From: Corynebacterium sp.
GTDB lineage: Bacteria > Actinomycetota > Actinomycetes > Mycobacteriales > Mycobacteriaceae
Length of the DNA: 38,308 bases
Assembly (NCBI RefSeq): GCF_030152825.1
Contig: NZ_JASLIP010000013.1
Coordinates: forward strand, 1-38,308
Direction: 5' to 3'
The notes beneath the pieces are model-generated. The model had not been told where the DNA came from. It made no database searches and saw only the letters and a list, made by a program, of their open reading frames with translations. This document shows, in pieces, positions 27,951 through 35,433 of this stretch; positions within the stretch are counted from its first letter, which is position 1, and each line of letters begins with the position of its first letter. The position numbers and the translations under genes are program-made.

Positions 27951-28010
27951 ATGCCCAAACCACGCCGCAAGGGCGCTACTCAGCGCGCCAGCGGGAAGGA
28001 AGTCCTGTGA
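27951..28010 (+). CDS. Basic 19-residue leader peptide
   Basis: Reading MPKPRRKGATQRASGKEVL, this short frame is strongly basic. Its ATG is directly downstream of a TATCAT box and its TGA overlaps the GTG start of the transglycosylase (GTGA). The overlap is the same as that between ksgA and ispE, which suggests translational coupling. Whether the peptide has a function of its own is unknown; it may simply load ribosomes onto the downstream gene. Confidence 0.55.
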   Translation: MPKPRRKGATQRASGKEVL

Positions 28011-28840
28011 ATCACAACCGCTACGAGCCCGCGGCCTCGGTCCCACGCCGTCGCCGCTCCGGGTGCGCTGTGATGGGCTGCGGCGTCGTGGTGGTAGCCC
28101 TGCTGAGCATCATCGCCCTGGTGGGCTTTCTGGTGGCCGCCTTCACCGGAAACTCGCCGATCAAGGCCAATCGTCTTCCCATCCCGGACGACGTCCCGCC
28201 CGCCGCGGCAGCTCCCGCGCCGGACATTGATATCCACCAGCCGGGACGCACAGCCAACCAGCTGGCCCGCTGGGCGCGTGGTCAGGTGTCGGAGACGAAC
28301 ATCCCCTACCAGGCCCTGATCGCCTACGGGAATGCGGAGAACATCGCCCGCCAGACTCGCCCGGAGTGCGGGCTGCGCTGGAACACCCTCGCTGGCCTGG
28401 GTTTCGTGGAAACCAAGCACGGCTCCTACGCCGGCTGGACCCTGCGTGGCACGAAGCTCAATGATCAGGGCACCGCGGATCCGAAGATTTTCGGTCCCCA
28501 GCTCAATGGGGAGAAGTTCGCCCGCATCGAAGACACGGACGGCGGCAAGCTCGACGGGGATAAGGAATTCGACCGCGCGATGGGGCCGATGCAGTTCATC
28601 CCCGAGACCTGGAAGCACTACGGCGTGGACGCCAACGGCGATGGGGTAGCGGATCCGCAGAATATCGACGACGCGGCCGCCGCGGCTGCCCGCCTGCTCT
28701 GCGACTTCGGCCGCGACTTGAGCACCCCGGAGGGGTGGACGCAGGCGATCCGCTCCTATAACCAGTCGGATCAGTACGTCCGCGATGTGCGCGACGCGGC
28801 GGCGAATTACGCGCTGGGCCAGTCCGCCAGCATCATGTAG
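28007..28840 (+). CDS. Membrane-anchored lytic transglycosylase (LpqU-like)
   Basis: 277 residues. A basic cytoplasmic stretch (RRRR at 14-17) and one transmembrane helix (about 22-46) anchor a periplasmic SLT-type domain. Catalytic Glu135 sits in GLGFVETKHGSYAG, and AMGPMQFIPETWKHYG plus the NIDDAAAAAARLL helix are typical of the MltB/SLT_2 branch. A Pro/Ala linker lies at 58-76. DANGDGVADP resembles an EF-hand-like calcium loop found in these enzymes. Position between mazG and eno equals that of the lipoprotein LpqU in mycobacteria, but no lipobox is seen here. GTG start with GGAAGGAAG upstream. Confidence 0.88.
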   Translation: MNHNRYEPAASVPRRRRSGCAVMGCGVVVVALLSIIALVGFLVAAFTGNSPIKANRLPIPDDVPPAAAAPAPDIDIHQPGRTANQLARWARGQVSETNIPYQALIAYGNAENIARQTRPECGLRWNTLAGLGFVETKHGSYAGWTLRGTKLNDQGTADPKIFGPQLNGEKFARIEDTDGGKLDGDKEFDRAMGPMQFIPETWKHYGVDANGDGVADPQNIDDAAAAAARLLCDFGRDLSTPEGWTQAIRSYNQSDQYVRDVRDAAANYALGQSASIM

Positions 28841-28859
28841 CGCGCTGTAACGGACTGGC

Positions 28860-28884
28860 CCACAAAGGTGCGGTTTAGCGCACC
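28860..28884 (-). terminator. Terminator overlapping the stop of the OGG-fold gene
   Basis: On the - strand GGTGCG (28884-28879) pairs with CGCACC (28872-28867) around a six-base loop that contains part of the stop codon; TTTGTG follows. Confidence 0.5.
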
Positions 28885-29510
28885 GATTCGCGCATAGCCC
28901 ACTCGACGGCGTCGAGCGGTAGCTCCGGGTCGACGCTGTCGCGAGCCTCGCGCACCGCGGCGAGGTAGGTGCCGTAGTCCGCGGCGGACCAGTCGGAATC
29001 CTTCTCCAGGCCCGCGATCTTCGCGCGGTTGGAGCAGATAACCAGCGGCTTATCCTCACCGGCAGCCTGCGGACCGGCAAGGAAGTAGGCGATATAAGAG
29101 GCGAACTTCGCCGGCAGGCCGATCTTCGTCAGCGCCTCGTACTGCGCCGCTGGCTCCTTGGACTCCAGGGTTGGGATCGTCTTGAGCAGGCTGGCGGCCT
29201 TGGCCTTGTTGCGCAGGAACTGCTGCAACGGCAGCACCGCCTGAAACTGGCCCGCCCCGTAGGCGAAGGCAGCACCGATGAAGTCGATGACCCGATCCCG
29301 GGCGTAGCTGGAAGCAACGGCGTCCGCCGCGAAGCGAAACACTTCCGCGCGCGTGATGGAGGCGGTGGCGTCGTCCCGGAAGGGTGGGACATGGCGCAGG
29401 TGGAACGGCCAGCCGGACTTCCAGCGGCGAGGGGAGAAGGTGACCGAGTCGTTCATGACCTTCTCGGTGGTGGGGGACACTTTATTTACAGCATCAACGA
29501 TCTGATTCAT
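28875..29510 (-). CDS. Uncharacterised protein, possible 8-oxoguanine glycosylase (OGG) fold
   Basis: 211 residues from the ATG at 29510. The frame stays open back to 31127 across eno, but that part is antisense shadow. The helical C-terminal half, with YEALTKIGLPAKFASYIAYFLAG followed by KPLVICSNRAKIAG, resembles the helix-hairpin-helix-like core of bacterial OGG-fold proteins (pattern G-x-x-F-x-x-Y-x-x-Y-F then a strand PLVI). I do not see an unmistakable catalytic Lys/Asp pair, so activity is not assigned. It is divergent from eno across about 198 bp. It has no equivalent in the conserved mazG-eno block of mycobacteria and may be an insertion in this lineage. Confidence 0.6.
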   Translation of the reverse strand: MNQIVDAVNKVSPTTEKVMNDSVTFSPRRWKSGWPFHLRHVPPFRDDATASITRAEVFRFAADAVASSYARDRVIDFIGAAFAYGAGQFQAVLPLQQFLRNKAKAASLLKTIPTLESKEPAAQYEALTKIGLPAKFASYIAYFLAGPQAAGEDKPLVICSNRAKIAGLEKDSDWSAADYGTYLAAVREARDSVDPELPLDAVEWAMRESVR

Positions 29511-29599
29511 GGCCCCATTGTGGCAGAACTTGGCTCGGGGGCGAGGCGTGTGGGGCGATCGGAGGTCGAATGGCGGGAGCATGGCAAAATAGAGGTGGC

Positions 29600-29651
29600 T
29601 AGAATAGTTCCTGGCTTTCGGGCCCGGGGCCGGTGCGATGGCGCCCGGCCC
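29600..29651 (+). promoter_or_regulatory. eno promoter -10 box and structured leader
   Basis: TAGAAT at 29600-29605 would start transcription near 29612, leaving an untranslated leader of about 97 nt. A seven-base-pair GC stem lies in it (gggccgg 29627-29633 with ccggccc 29645-29651). The ribosome binding site AGGAGG is at 29694-29699. Confidence 0.5.
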
Positions 29652-29708
29652 AGCCCGTCCACGCCAGTGGTCAAAGCAACGTCGAATGTGCCTAGGAGGC
29701 AGACACAG

Positions 29709-30986
29709 ATGGCCGGAATCCTTAACGTCAGCGCGCTGGAGATCATGGACTCCCGCGGTAACCCCACCGTCGAGGTCGAGGTCATCCTCGACGACGGTTC
29801 GATGGGCCGTGCCGCCGTGCCTTCGGGCGCGTCCACCGGTGTCCACGAGGCGCACGAGCTGCGCGACGGCGGCGATCGCTACCTGGGCAAGGGTGTTGCC
29901 AAGGCTGTCGAGTTCGTCAACACCGAGATCGACGACGCCCTGGCTGGCCTGGAGGCTGACGACCAGCGCCTCATCGACCAGACCCTGCTGGAGCTCGACG
30001 GCACCGAGAACAAGTCCCGTCTGGGCGCCAACGCCCTGCTCGGCGTGTCCATGGCCGCGGCCCACGCTGCCGCGGACTCCGCTGGCCTGGAGCTCTTCCG
30101 CTACGTCGGTGGCCCGAACGGCCACGTCCTGCCGGTGCCGATGATGAACATCCTCAACGGTGGCGCGCACGCGGACTCCGGCGTGGACGTCCAGGAGTTC
30201 ATGATCGCCCCGATCGGCGCGGAGACCTTCGCCGAGGCACTGCAAGTCGGCGCCGAGGTCTACCACAGCCTCAAGGCCGTCATTAAGGCCAAGGGCCTGT
30301 CCACCGGCCTGGGCGACGAGGGCGGCTTCGCCCCATCTGTCGAGTCCACCAAGGTAGCCCTGGACCTCATCGTCGAGGCCATCGAGAAGGCCGGCTACAC
30401 CCTGGGCGAGGATGTCGCCCTGGCCCTGGACGTCGCCTCCTCCGAGTTCTACGAAGACGGCGTGTACAACTTCGAGGGCGGCAAGCACAGCTCCGCCGAG
30501 ATGGTTGAGATCTACGCCGACCTGGTCGAGCAGTACCCGATCGTCTCCATCGAGGACCCGCTGGACGAGGACGACTGGGAGGGCTACGTCACCCTCACCG
30601 AGAAACTCGGCGACAAGATCCAGATCGTGGGCGACGACCTGTTCGTCACCAACCCGTCCCGCCTGCAGGAGGGCATCGACCGCGGCGCGGCCAACGCCCT
30701 GCTGGTCAAGGTGAACCAGATCGGTACCCTCTCCGAGACCTTCGACGCCGTGGAGCTGGCACACCGCAACGGTTACCGCACCATGATGTCCCACCGCTCC
30801 GGCGAGACCGAGGACACCACCATCGCCGACCTGGCCGTCGCCCTGAACTGCGGCCAGATCAAGACCGGTGCCCCGGCCCGCTCCGAGCGCGTGGCGAAGT
30901 ACAACCAGCTGCTCCGCATCGAGCGTTACCTGGAGGGCGCAGCAGTCTACGCGGGTCGCTCCGCTTTCCCCCGCTTCAAGAACTAG
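29709..30986 (+). CDS. eno: Enolase
   Basis: 425 residues; interconverts 2-phosphoglycerate and phosphoenolpyruvate. Characteristic segments: MDSRGNPTVEVEV, GRAAVPSGASTGVHEA (mobile loop), PMMNILNGGAHADS, GDEGGFAP, the metal ligands in ALDVASSEF and SIEDPLDEDDW and in VGDDLFVTNP, the catalytic Lys in LLVKVNQIGT, and SHRSGETEDTTIADLAV. ATG at 29709 with AGGAGG nine bases upstream; an open frame to 29391 is not coding. Codon use is strongly biased to the favoured C-ending codons, as expected for a highly expressed glycolytic enzyme. The following ftsB-like gene has its own -10 box overlapping the sequence just after the stop. Confidence 0.98.
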   Translation: MAGILNVSALEIMDSRGNPTVEVEVILDDGSMGRAAVPSGASTGVHEAHELRDGGDRYLGKGVAKAVEFVNTEIDDALAGLEADDQRLIDQTLLELDGTENKSRLGANALLGVSMAAAHAAADSAGLELFRYVGGPNGHVLPVPMMNILNGGAHADSGVDVQEFMIAPIGAETFAEALQVGAEVYHSLKAVIKAKGLSTGLGDEGGFAPSVESTKVALDLIVEAIEKAGYTLGEDVALALDVASSEFYEDGVYNFEGGKHSSAEMVEIYADLVEQYPIVSIEDPLDEDDWEGYVTLTEKLGDKIQIVGDDLFVTNPSRLQEGIDRGAANALLVKVNQIGTLSETFDAVELAHRNGYRTMMSHRSGETEDTTIADLAVALNCGQIKTGAPARSERVAKYNQLLRIERYLEGAAVYAGRSAFPRFKN

Positions 30987-30997
30987 GGCGAGCGGAC

Positions 30998-31011
30998 TAG
31001 AATAGCCCGTT
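30998..31011 (+). promoter_or_regulatory. -10 box, leaderless start of ftsB-like gene
   Basis: TAGAAT at 30998-31003, then eight bases to the ATG at 31012. Confidence 0.5.
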
Positions 31012-31716
31012 ATGACACACCCCTCCCGCGATAACTCGCCCCGCCCCGCTGGCCGCGACCAGCGCGGTGGGGCGAACGCGGATTCCGCGGGCCAGCGCCT
31101 GCCGCAGGCGCGCTCCATGGAGCGCAATCAGGCCCGTCGCCGTCGGATGCGGCAGGCACCCAAGCGCGTGGCACGTCGCTTCGTGGCCCTGCCGTCCCGG
31201 ATGAGTCCGGTTGCCGCGATCGTCGTGATCCTGGTGGTCGGTCTGATGGCCCTGTCCCTGGCCACCCCGCTGCGCAACTACTACGAACAGCGCACGGAGC
31301 TGGCCCAGTTGCAGAGCACCATCCAGGAGCAGGAACGCCACAAGGCGGAGCTCCAGGCGGAGCTCAACCGCTTCGAGAATGAGGACTACCTCAAGGAGCA
31401 GGCTCGCATCCGCCTCGGCGTGATCGAGCCCGGCGAGTCCGCCTACCGCATCATCTCGCCGAAGATCACCGGGGCGGCGGGGGAGGACGCCCCTGGGGCG
31501 GGAAAGAGCCCGTCGGAGCAGGAATACGAGAACAGCCCGTGGTTTAAGAAGCTGTGGGACTCCGTGGCCGTCGAACCTGGGGAGGAAGCTCCGGGCGATG
31601 CCGGTAGCGCTCCCGCCGGGCAGGGCGAGGATCAGGACACCGGTGGCAACCCCGAGGGTGGCGAACAGCCAAGCGGCGATATGAAACTTCCTATCCTGCC
31701 CGAAAATCAGCCATAA
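31012..31716 (+). CDS. Septum formation initiator, FtsB/DivIC family
   Basis: 234 residues, a bitopic division protein. The basic N-terminal cytoplasmic region (1-62) is rich in Arg. One transmembrane helix (about 66-86) is followed by a periplasmic coiled coil (about 87-122) and the DivIC signature DYLKEQARIRLGVIEPGES (125-143). The acidic, Gly/Glu/Pro-rich C-terminal tail (about 155-234) is low complexity and much longer than in E. coli FtsB (about 100 residues). The position eno-divIC-DUF501-ppx is conserved in Mycobacteriales. Confidence 0.9.
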   Translation: MTHPSRDNSPRPAGRDQRGGANADSAGQRLPQARSMERNQARRRRMRQAPKRVARRFVALPSRMSPVAAIVVILVVGLMALSLATPLRNYYEQRTELAQLQSTIQEQERHKAELQAELNRFENEDYLKEQARIRLGVIEPGESAYRIISPKITGAAGEDAPGAGKSPSEQEYENSPWFKKLWDSVAVEPGEEAPGDAGSAPAGQGEDQDTGGNPEGGEQPSGDMKLPILPENQP

Positions 31717-31732
31717 TCGCCGGAGTCGGCAC

Positions 31733-31776
31733 GCCCCGCGGAAGAGCTTGGAAGAACCCAAGGCAGCGGGCTTTTT
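31733..31776 (+). terminator. Terminator-like hairpin before DUF501 gene
   Basis: Imperfect outer arms gccccgc (31733-31739) and gcgggc (31766-31771) enclose cttgg/ccaag (31747-31751 with 31758-31762), followed by TTTTT. It ends only four bases before the AGGAGA ribosome binding site of the next gene, so it may act as an attenuator. Confidence 0.5.
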
Positions 31777-31790
31777 CAAGAGGAGAATGA

Positions 31791-32390
31791 ATGACGGTCA
31801 GTCGTGAAGACCTGGACATCATGGCCGCCCAGCTCGGTCGAGAGCCGCGCGGTGCGGTGGAGGTCAGCTACCGAACCCCGGACGGCCAGCCAGCCGTCGT
31901 GAAGACCCACCCCAGGCTGCCGGACGGTACCCCGTTCCCGACGCTGTACTACCTCACCGACCCTCGACTGACCGCAGAGGCCAGCCGCCTGGAGGTCGCC
32001 GGCGTCATGAAGACAATGCAGGAACGTCTCGGTGAGGACGAGGAGCTGCAGCGGGACTACCAGGCTGCCCACGAGCACTACCTGGCCACCCGCAACGCAA
32101 TGGAGGACCTCGGCACTGAGTTCTCGGGCGGGGGCATGCCCGATCGGGTGAAGTGCCTGCACGTCCTCATGGCCTACGCGCTCGCCGAGGGGCCGGAACG
32201 CCTCCGGCTCGGGACCGAGACCGTGGCGCTGGCCGTGGAGCACGACCCGAGCCTGTCCGGCACCGCGATCCCGGCCGATTGGCCGACCTCCGAGGAGCTG
32301 GGGATCTCCCTGGTCCAGGCCACCACCGTGGAGGGTGCGGAGAACACCGGAATGTTCCTGCCCGAGCGCGAACGAGACCAGAGGAGCTAG
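31791..32390 (+). CDS. DUF501 family protein
   Basis: 199 residues. The family is known from actinobacteria and lies between the divIC and ppx genes; its function is undescribed. Visible features: an N-terminal SREDLDIMAAQLGREPRG, the central VVKTHPRLPDGTPFPTLYYLTDP with conserved His, Pro and Thr residues, and LGTEFSGGGMPDRVKCLHVLMAYALAEG, which contains a possible ligand cluster of Cys and His. The ATG at 31791 has AGGAGA five bases upstream. Ends four bases before ppx, so the two are co-transcribed. Confidence 0.88.
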   Translation: MTVSREDLDIMAAQLGREPRGAVEVSYRTPDGQPAVVKTHPRLPDGTPFPTLYYLTDPRLTAEASRLEVAGVMKTMQERLGEDEELQRDYQAAHEHYLATRNAMEDLGTEFSGGGMPDRVKCLHVLMAYALAEGPERLRLGTETVALAVEHDPSLSGTAIPADWPTSEELGISLVQATTVEGAENTGMFLPERERDQRS

Positions 32391-32394
32391 ACAC

Positions 32395-33396
32395 ATGGCC
32401 CAGGCCGACGCCCCACGTCGCTTCGCCGCGATCGACTGCGGCACGAACTCCATCCGCCTGCTCATCTCCGAGCGGGCGGCCGACGGAACGCTGACGCAGC
32501 TCAATCGCGATAACATCATCGTCCGGCTCGGGCAGGGGGTGGACGCCACGGGCGGTTTCGCACCAGAGGCCCTCCAACGTGTCGACGACGCCCTGGCCAC
32601 CTACGCCCAGCGCATGGTGGATCACAACGTCGAGGACGTGATGATGGGGGCGACGAGTGCCACCCGCGATGCGAAGAACCGCGATGAGTTCTTCGCCATC
32701 ACCGCCCGCCACCTGGGGCGTATCGTCGACGGCCGCCAGGCTGAGGTCATCAGCGGCGAGCAGGAGGCGGAGCTGAGCTTCGCCGGGGCCGTCGCCGACC
32801 TGACGTCCGGAACCCCGGAGCGCATTTGCGTCGTCGACTTGGGCGGCGGCTCCACCGAGTTCGTCGTCCACGACGTCGACGCCGACGGGGACGTCGCGGA
32901 CACCGGTACGGTCGAGGCCTACTCCGCGAATATGGGCTGCGTGCGGCTCACCGAGCGCTACCTGCACAGCAATCCGCCGACCGCGGAGGAAATCGCGGCG
33001 GCGGAGGACTTTGTCGCCGCGCAGCTCCGCGAGGTGGAGGAGCACGTCGATCTCACCGGCGTGACTCGCCTGGTGGGTGTGGCTGGGACCATGACCACCC
33101 TCAGCGCGATCACCCAGGGGCTGGATAGCTACCAGCCGGAGAAGATCCACTTGAGCCGCCTGCCGCTGCGCACGTTCCGGGATACCGCCATCGAGCTGCG
33201 GGATAAGACCGTCGACCAGCGACTCGAGTGCGGTCCCATGCACCCCGGTCGCGCGGACGTCGTCGGAGGCGGCGCGGTGGTCATCGACGCGGTCGCCAGC
33301 CGCTTTCTGGCCCTGGGCGTCGAGGAGATCACGATCAGTGAGAAAGACATCCTCGATGGTATGTTGGCAAAAGTTATGCGCCGAAACGGCGCCTAG
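32395..33396 (+). CDS. ppx: Exopolyphosphatase (Ppx/GppA family)
   Basis: 333 residues with the ASKHA ATPase fold. It removes terminal phosphates from polyphosphate or hydrolyses pppGpp. Phosphate-binding motif AIDCGTNSIRLLI is near 12-24, the second ATP loop VVDLGGGSTEFVV near 147-159, ATSATRDAKN near 84, VISGEQEAELSF near 118, and the C-terminal PGRADVVGGGAVV near 284. Short form without the C-terminal HD extension of E. coli Ppx. Start ATG at 32395 with GAGGAG; it is four bases downstream of the DUF501 stop. Upstream in-frame sequence is the DUF501 overlap, not coding here. Confidence 0.92.
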   Translation: MAQADAPRRFAAIDCGTNSIRLLISERAADGTLTQLNRDNIIVRLGQGVDATGGFAPEALQRVDDALATYAQRMVDHNVEDVMMGATSATRDAKNRDEFFAITARHLGRIVDGRQAEVISGEQEAELSFAGAVADLTSGTPERICVVDLGGGSTEFVVHDVDADGDVADTGTVEAYSANMGCVRLTERYLHSNPPTAEEIAAAEDFVAAQLREVEEHVDLTGVTRLVGVAGTMTTLSAITQGLDSYQPEKIHLSRLPLRTFRDTAIELRDKTVDQRLECGPMHPGRADVVGGGAVVIDAVASRFLALGVEEITISEKDILDGMLAKVMRRNGA

Positions 33397-33426
33397 AACC
33401 CGCGCGCGGTAGTGCGCGGACCCTAT

Positions 33427-33500
33427 GCCCCTATAGCCCAATTGGCAGAGGCAGCGGACTTAAAATCCGCGCAGTGTGGGTTCGAGTCCCACTGGGGGCA
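33427..33500 (+). tRNA. tRNA-Leu (UAA), class I architecture
   Basis: 74 nt. Acceptor GCCCCTA pairs with TGGGGGC (one T-G wobble), discriminator A, no encoded CCA. Anticodon stem GCGGA/TCCGC encloses CTTAAAA, giving anticodon TAA. The variable region is only five bases and the T arm is GTGGG-TTCGAGT-CCCAC. Leucine tRNAs normally carry a long variable arm, so the short form is notable. Confidence 0.9.
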
Positions 33501-33504
33501 CGAA

Positions 33505-33539
33505 AAGCCAGGCCGGAGAGCGTTTCCCCTGCCTGGCTT
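33505..33539 (+). terminator. Terminator of tRNA-Leu
   Basis: A perfect nine-base-pair stem, aagccaggc (33505-33513) with gcctggctt (33531-33539), five bases after the tRNA and before the convergent PPK2 gene. Confidence 0.7.
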
Positions 33540-33599
33540 CGCTATTGGTGTTCGCTATTGCTGCCGGCGACCGTGCACCGCCACTAGTTCTTCTTCCGC

Positions 33600-34523
33600 C
33601 TAGCCGTCCTTTGCTGCCTTCTCTTCGCCCTTGGCGGCCTTCTCCTCGGCCTTGACGGCGGCCTTCTCGACCTTCTTCAGCTGCTTCTCGAGGTTGAAGT
33701 CGACCTCCGGCCACTCCAGCGTCATGTTCCGCAGCTCGTTGAGCAGCAGGTAGCGCACGACGAGTCGGGCGTAGTCCTGCTTATCGCTGGGCACGATGTA
33801 CCACGGGGCGACGCTGTTCGTCTTCTCAATGGCACGGGCATAAGCCTCTTGGTATTCATCCCACTTCTTCTGCACGCCGAGGTCGCTGGGGGAGTAGCGC
33901 CAGCGCTGCGCCGGGTTGCGGAGGCGGGAGAGGAAGCTCTTGGTCTGGAACTGCGGGGAAATGTGCAGGAGAACTTTGATGACACGGGTGCCGTCGGCCT
34001 CCAGCTTCTTCTCGAAGCGACGGATGGCGTCGTAGCGGCGGTCGATTTCCTCGACGTCGCTGAGCCCCTCCACGCGGGAGACCAGGACGTCTTCGTAGTA
34101 GGAGCGGTCGAAGATGGCGATCTCGCCGTTGCCCGGCAGCTCGTGGCGGATGCGGGCCAGGAAGTCGCGGTTGTCGGCATCGTCGATCGACTCGACTGGT
34201 TCCGCGAAGGTGGCGACGTTCACGCCTTGCGGGGATACGGCCTGCAGGATCGCGTTGGTGGCCCCGCTCTTACCGGAGGCGTCCACGCCCTGCAGGATGA
34301 TGAGGATGCTGCCGACCTGCTCGTCGCTGGCGCCGTTGGCGTAGAGCTTGGCCTGCTCGGCGCGCAGCTCCTCGGCGATCTTCTTATAGGCCTTGTTGAT
34401 CCGCTTCTCGAACTTCTCGCCTTTGCCCCGCACCCCCGGGGTTTCGCGAGGGTCGAATGACTTGAGGTCGATGTTGCCCTTGGGCGCGCGCAGCCCGAGA
34501 GCGTTGTTCATTCCAAAGCTCAT
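33600..34523 (-). CDS. Polyphosphate kinase 2 family protein, second copy
   Basis: 307 residues from the ATG at 34523; an open frame to 35063 lies over the SDR gene and is not coding. The P-loop GVDASGKSG (79-87) differs from the GRDAAGKGS of the first PPK2; IFDRSYYEDVLVSRVEGL follows. Sequence pattern (PKGNIDLKSFDP at 14-25, GKGEKFEKRINK) fits the polyphosphate:nucleotide phosphotransferase branch distinct from the gene at 8554. The last about 30 residues are a Lys/Ala/Glu repeat-like tail. A TAAACT box seven bases upstream of the ATG suggests leaderless transcription. Convergent with tRNA-Leu, divergent from the SDR gene. Confidence 0.9.
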   Translation of the reverse strand: MSFGMNNALGLRAPKGNIDLKSFDPRETPGVRGKGEKFEKRINKAYKKIAEELRAEQAKLYANGASDEQVGSILIILQGVDASGKSGATNAILQAVSPQGVNVATFAEPVESIDDADNRDFLARIRHELPGNGEIAIFDRSYYEDVLVSRVEGLSDVEEIDRRYDAIRRFEKKLEADGTRVIKVLLHISPQFQTKSFLSRLRNPAQRWRYSPSDLGVQKKWDEYQEAYARAIEKTNSVAPWYIVPSDKQDYARLVVRYLLLNELRNMTLEWPEVDFNLEKQLKKVEKAAVKAEEKAAKGEEKAAKDG

Positions 34524-34536
34524 AGCCCCAAGTTTA
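34524..34536 (-). promoter_or_regulatory. -10 box, leaderless start of second PPK2
   Basis: On the - strand TAAACT (34536-34531) is followed by seven bases and the ATG at 34523. Confidence 0.5.
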
Positions 34537-34594
34537 CCCGCTCGGGTGGCTTTGCTCAGCTCGACCGGGATGGTGCAGCTCGCGGGCTGCTCAT

Positions 34595-34607
34595 TAGCAT
34601 GGTGAGC
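34595..34607 (+). promoter_or_regulatory. -10 box fixing the SDR start
   Basis: TAGCAT at 34595-34600, then seven bases to the ATG at 34608. The alternative ATG at 34599 overlaps the box itself. Confidence 0.5.
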
Positions 34608-35351
34608 ATGGATAACGCAGCTTTGAATCAGAACCATTCCACCTCCAGCAACAGCGGCAATCGGCCCCTCGCGCTGATCACGGGCGCGTCCCGCGGCATT
34701 GGCCGGGCGATCGCGGAAGATCTTTCCCGCGATCACCGACTCATCCTGTGCTGCTCCTCGGATGCCTCCGCTCGAGGCCTGCGGGCGGATTTTCCGGACG
34801 CCCAGGTGGTTGCGGCGGACCTGTCTGAACCCGCGGCGTTGGCGGAGGTTTTTTCTTCCGACGTCGCCCCGCAGAGTCTCGACCTGCTGGTGCACTCTGC
34901 AGGCGTGACAGGGCATGCTCCCCTCGCCGAGGCCCCGTTTCAGATGTGGCGAGAGGTGCTCGACGTCAACGTCATCGCCGTGGCCGAGCTGACGCGCTTG
35001 CTGCTGCCGGCGCTGCGTGAGGCGCGCGGCATGGTGATTGCCATCAACTCCGGGGCGGGGCACAACTCCGGCCCTGGCTACGGGCCCTATGCAGCCTCAA
35101 AGTTCGCGCTCAAGGCGATCACGGATGCCCTGCGCGAGGAGGAGCGGGGGAAGGTTCGGGTCAGCTCCGTGCACCCTGGGAAAGTGGATTCGGATATGCA
35201 GCGCGAGCTGCAGACTCAGGCCGGGAACGATAGCTACGACCCGGGTGTGTACGTCCGGGCGGAGGACATCGCCGCCGCGGTCCGGCTAGCCGCGGAGATG
35301 GGGCCTGAGGCCTGCCTGGAGACCGTGAGCGTGCGACCGGTCGTGAAATAA
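34608..35351 (+). CDS. Short-chain dehydrogenase/reductase (SDR)
   Basis: 247 residues, classical SDR with a Rossmann fold. The cofactor motif TGASRGIG is near 24-31, the family Asp in AADLS near 70, HSAGV in place of NNAG near 95, the catalytic Ser in INSGAG and the Tyr-Lys pair in YGPYAASK near 156-163. SSVHPGKVDSDM is the segment after the active site. Substrate unknown. The ATG at 34608 is preferred over 34599 because the -10 box covers the latter. It is the last chromosomal-type gene before the IS-rich block. Confidence 0.9.
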   Translation: MDNAALNQNHSTSSNSGNRPLALITGASRGIGRAIAEDLSRDHRLILCCSSDASARGLRADFPDAQVVAADLSEPAALAEVFSSDVAPQSLDLLVHSAGVTGHAPLAEAPFQMWREVLDVNVIAVAELTRLLLPALREARGMVIAINSGAGHNSGPGYGPYAASKFALKAITDALREEERGKVRVSSVHPGKVDSDMQRELQTQAGNDSYDPGVYVRAEDIAAAVRLAAEMGPEACLETVSVRPVVK

Positions 35352-35433
35352 GGGCGCGGGACCGCTGCTGAGTACGCTGCGAGCGCTTCTTGGTGGCTGG
35401 CGTTCCATCAAGAAACCCTCCTCGGGGAAGGAG

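Noticed and set aside
29511..31127. Upstream extension of the OGG-fold frame across eno
   Set aside because: Continuous frame only because eno is antisense; the real protein begins at the ATG at 29510.
35352..35433. Possible gene fragment between the SDR gene and IS copy 1
   Set aside because: Short frames on both strands give no recognisable product, and no ribosome binding site is seen.
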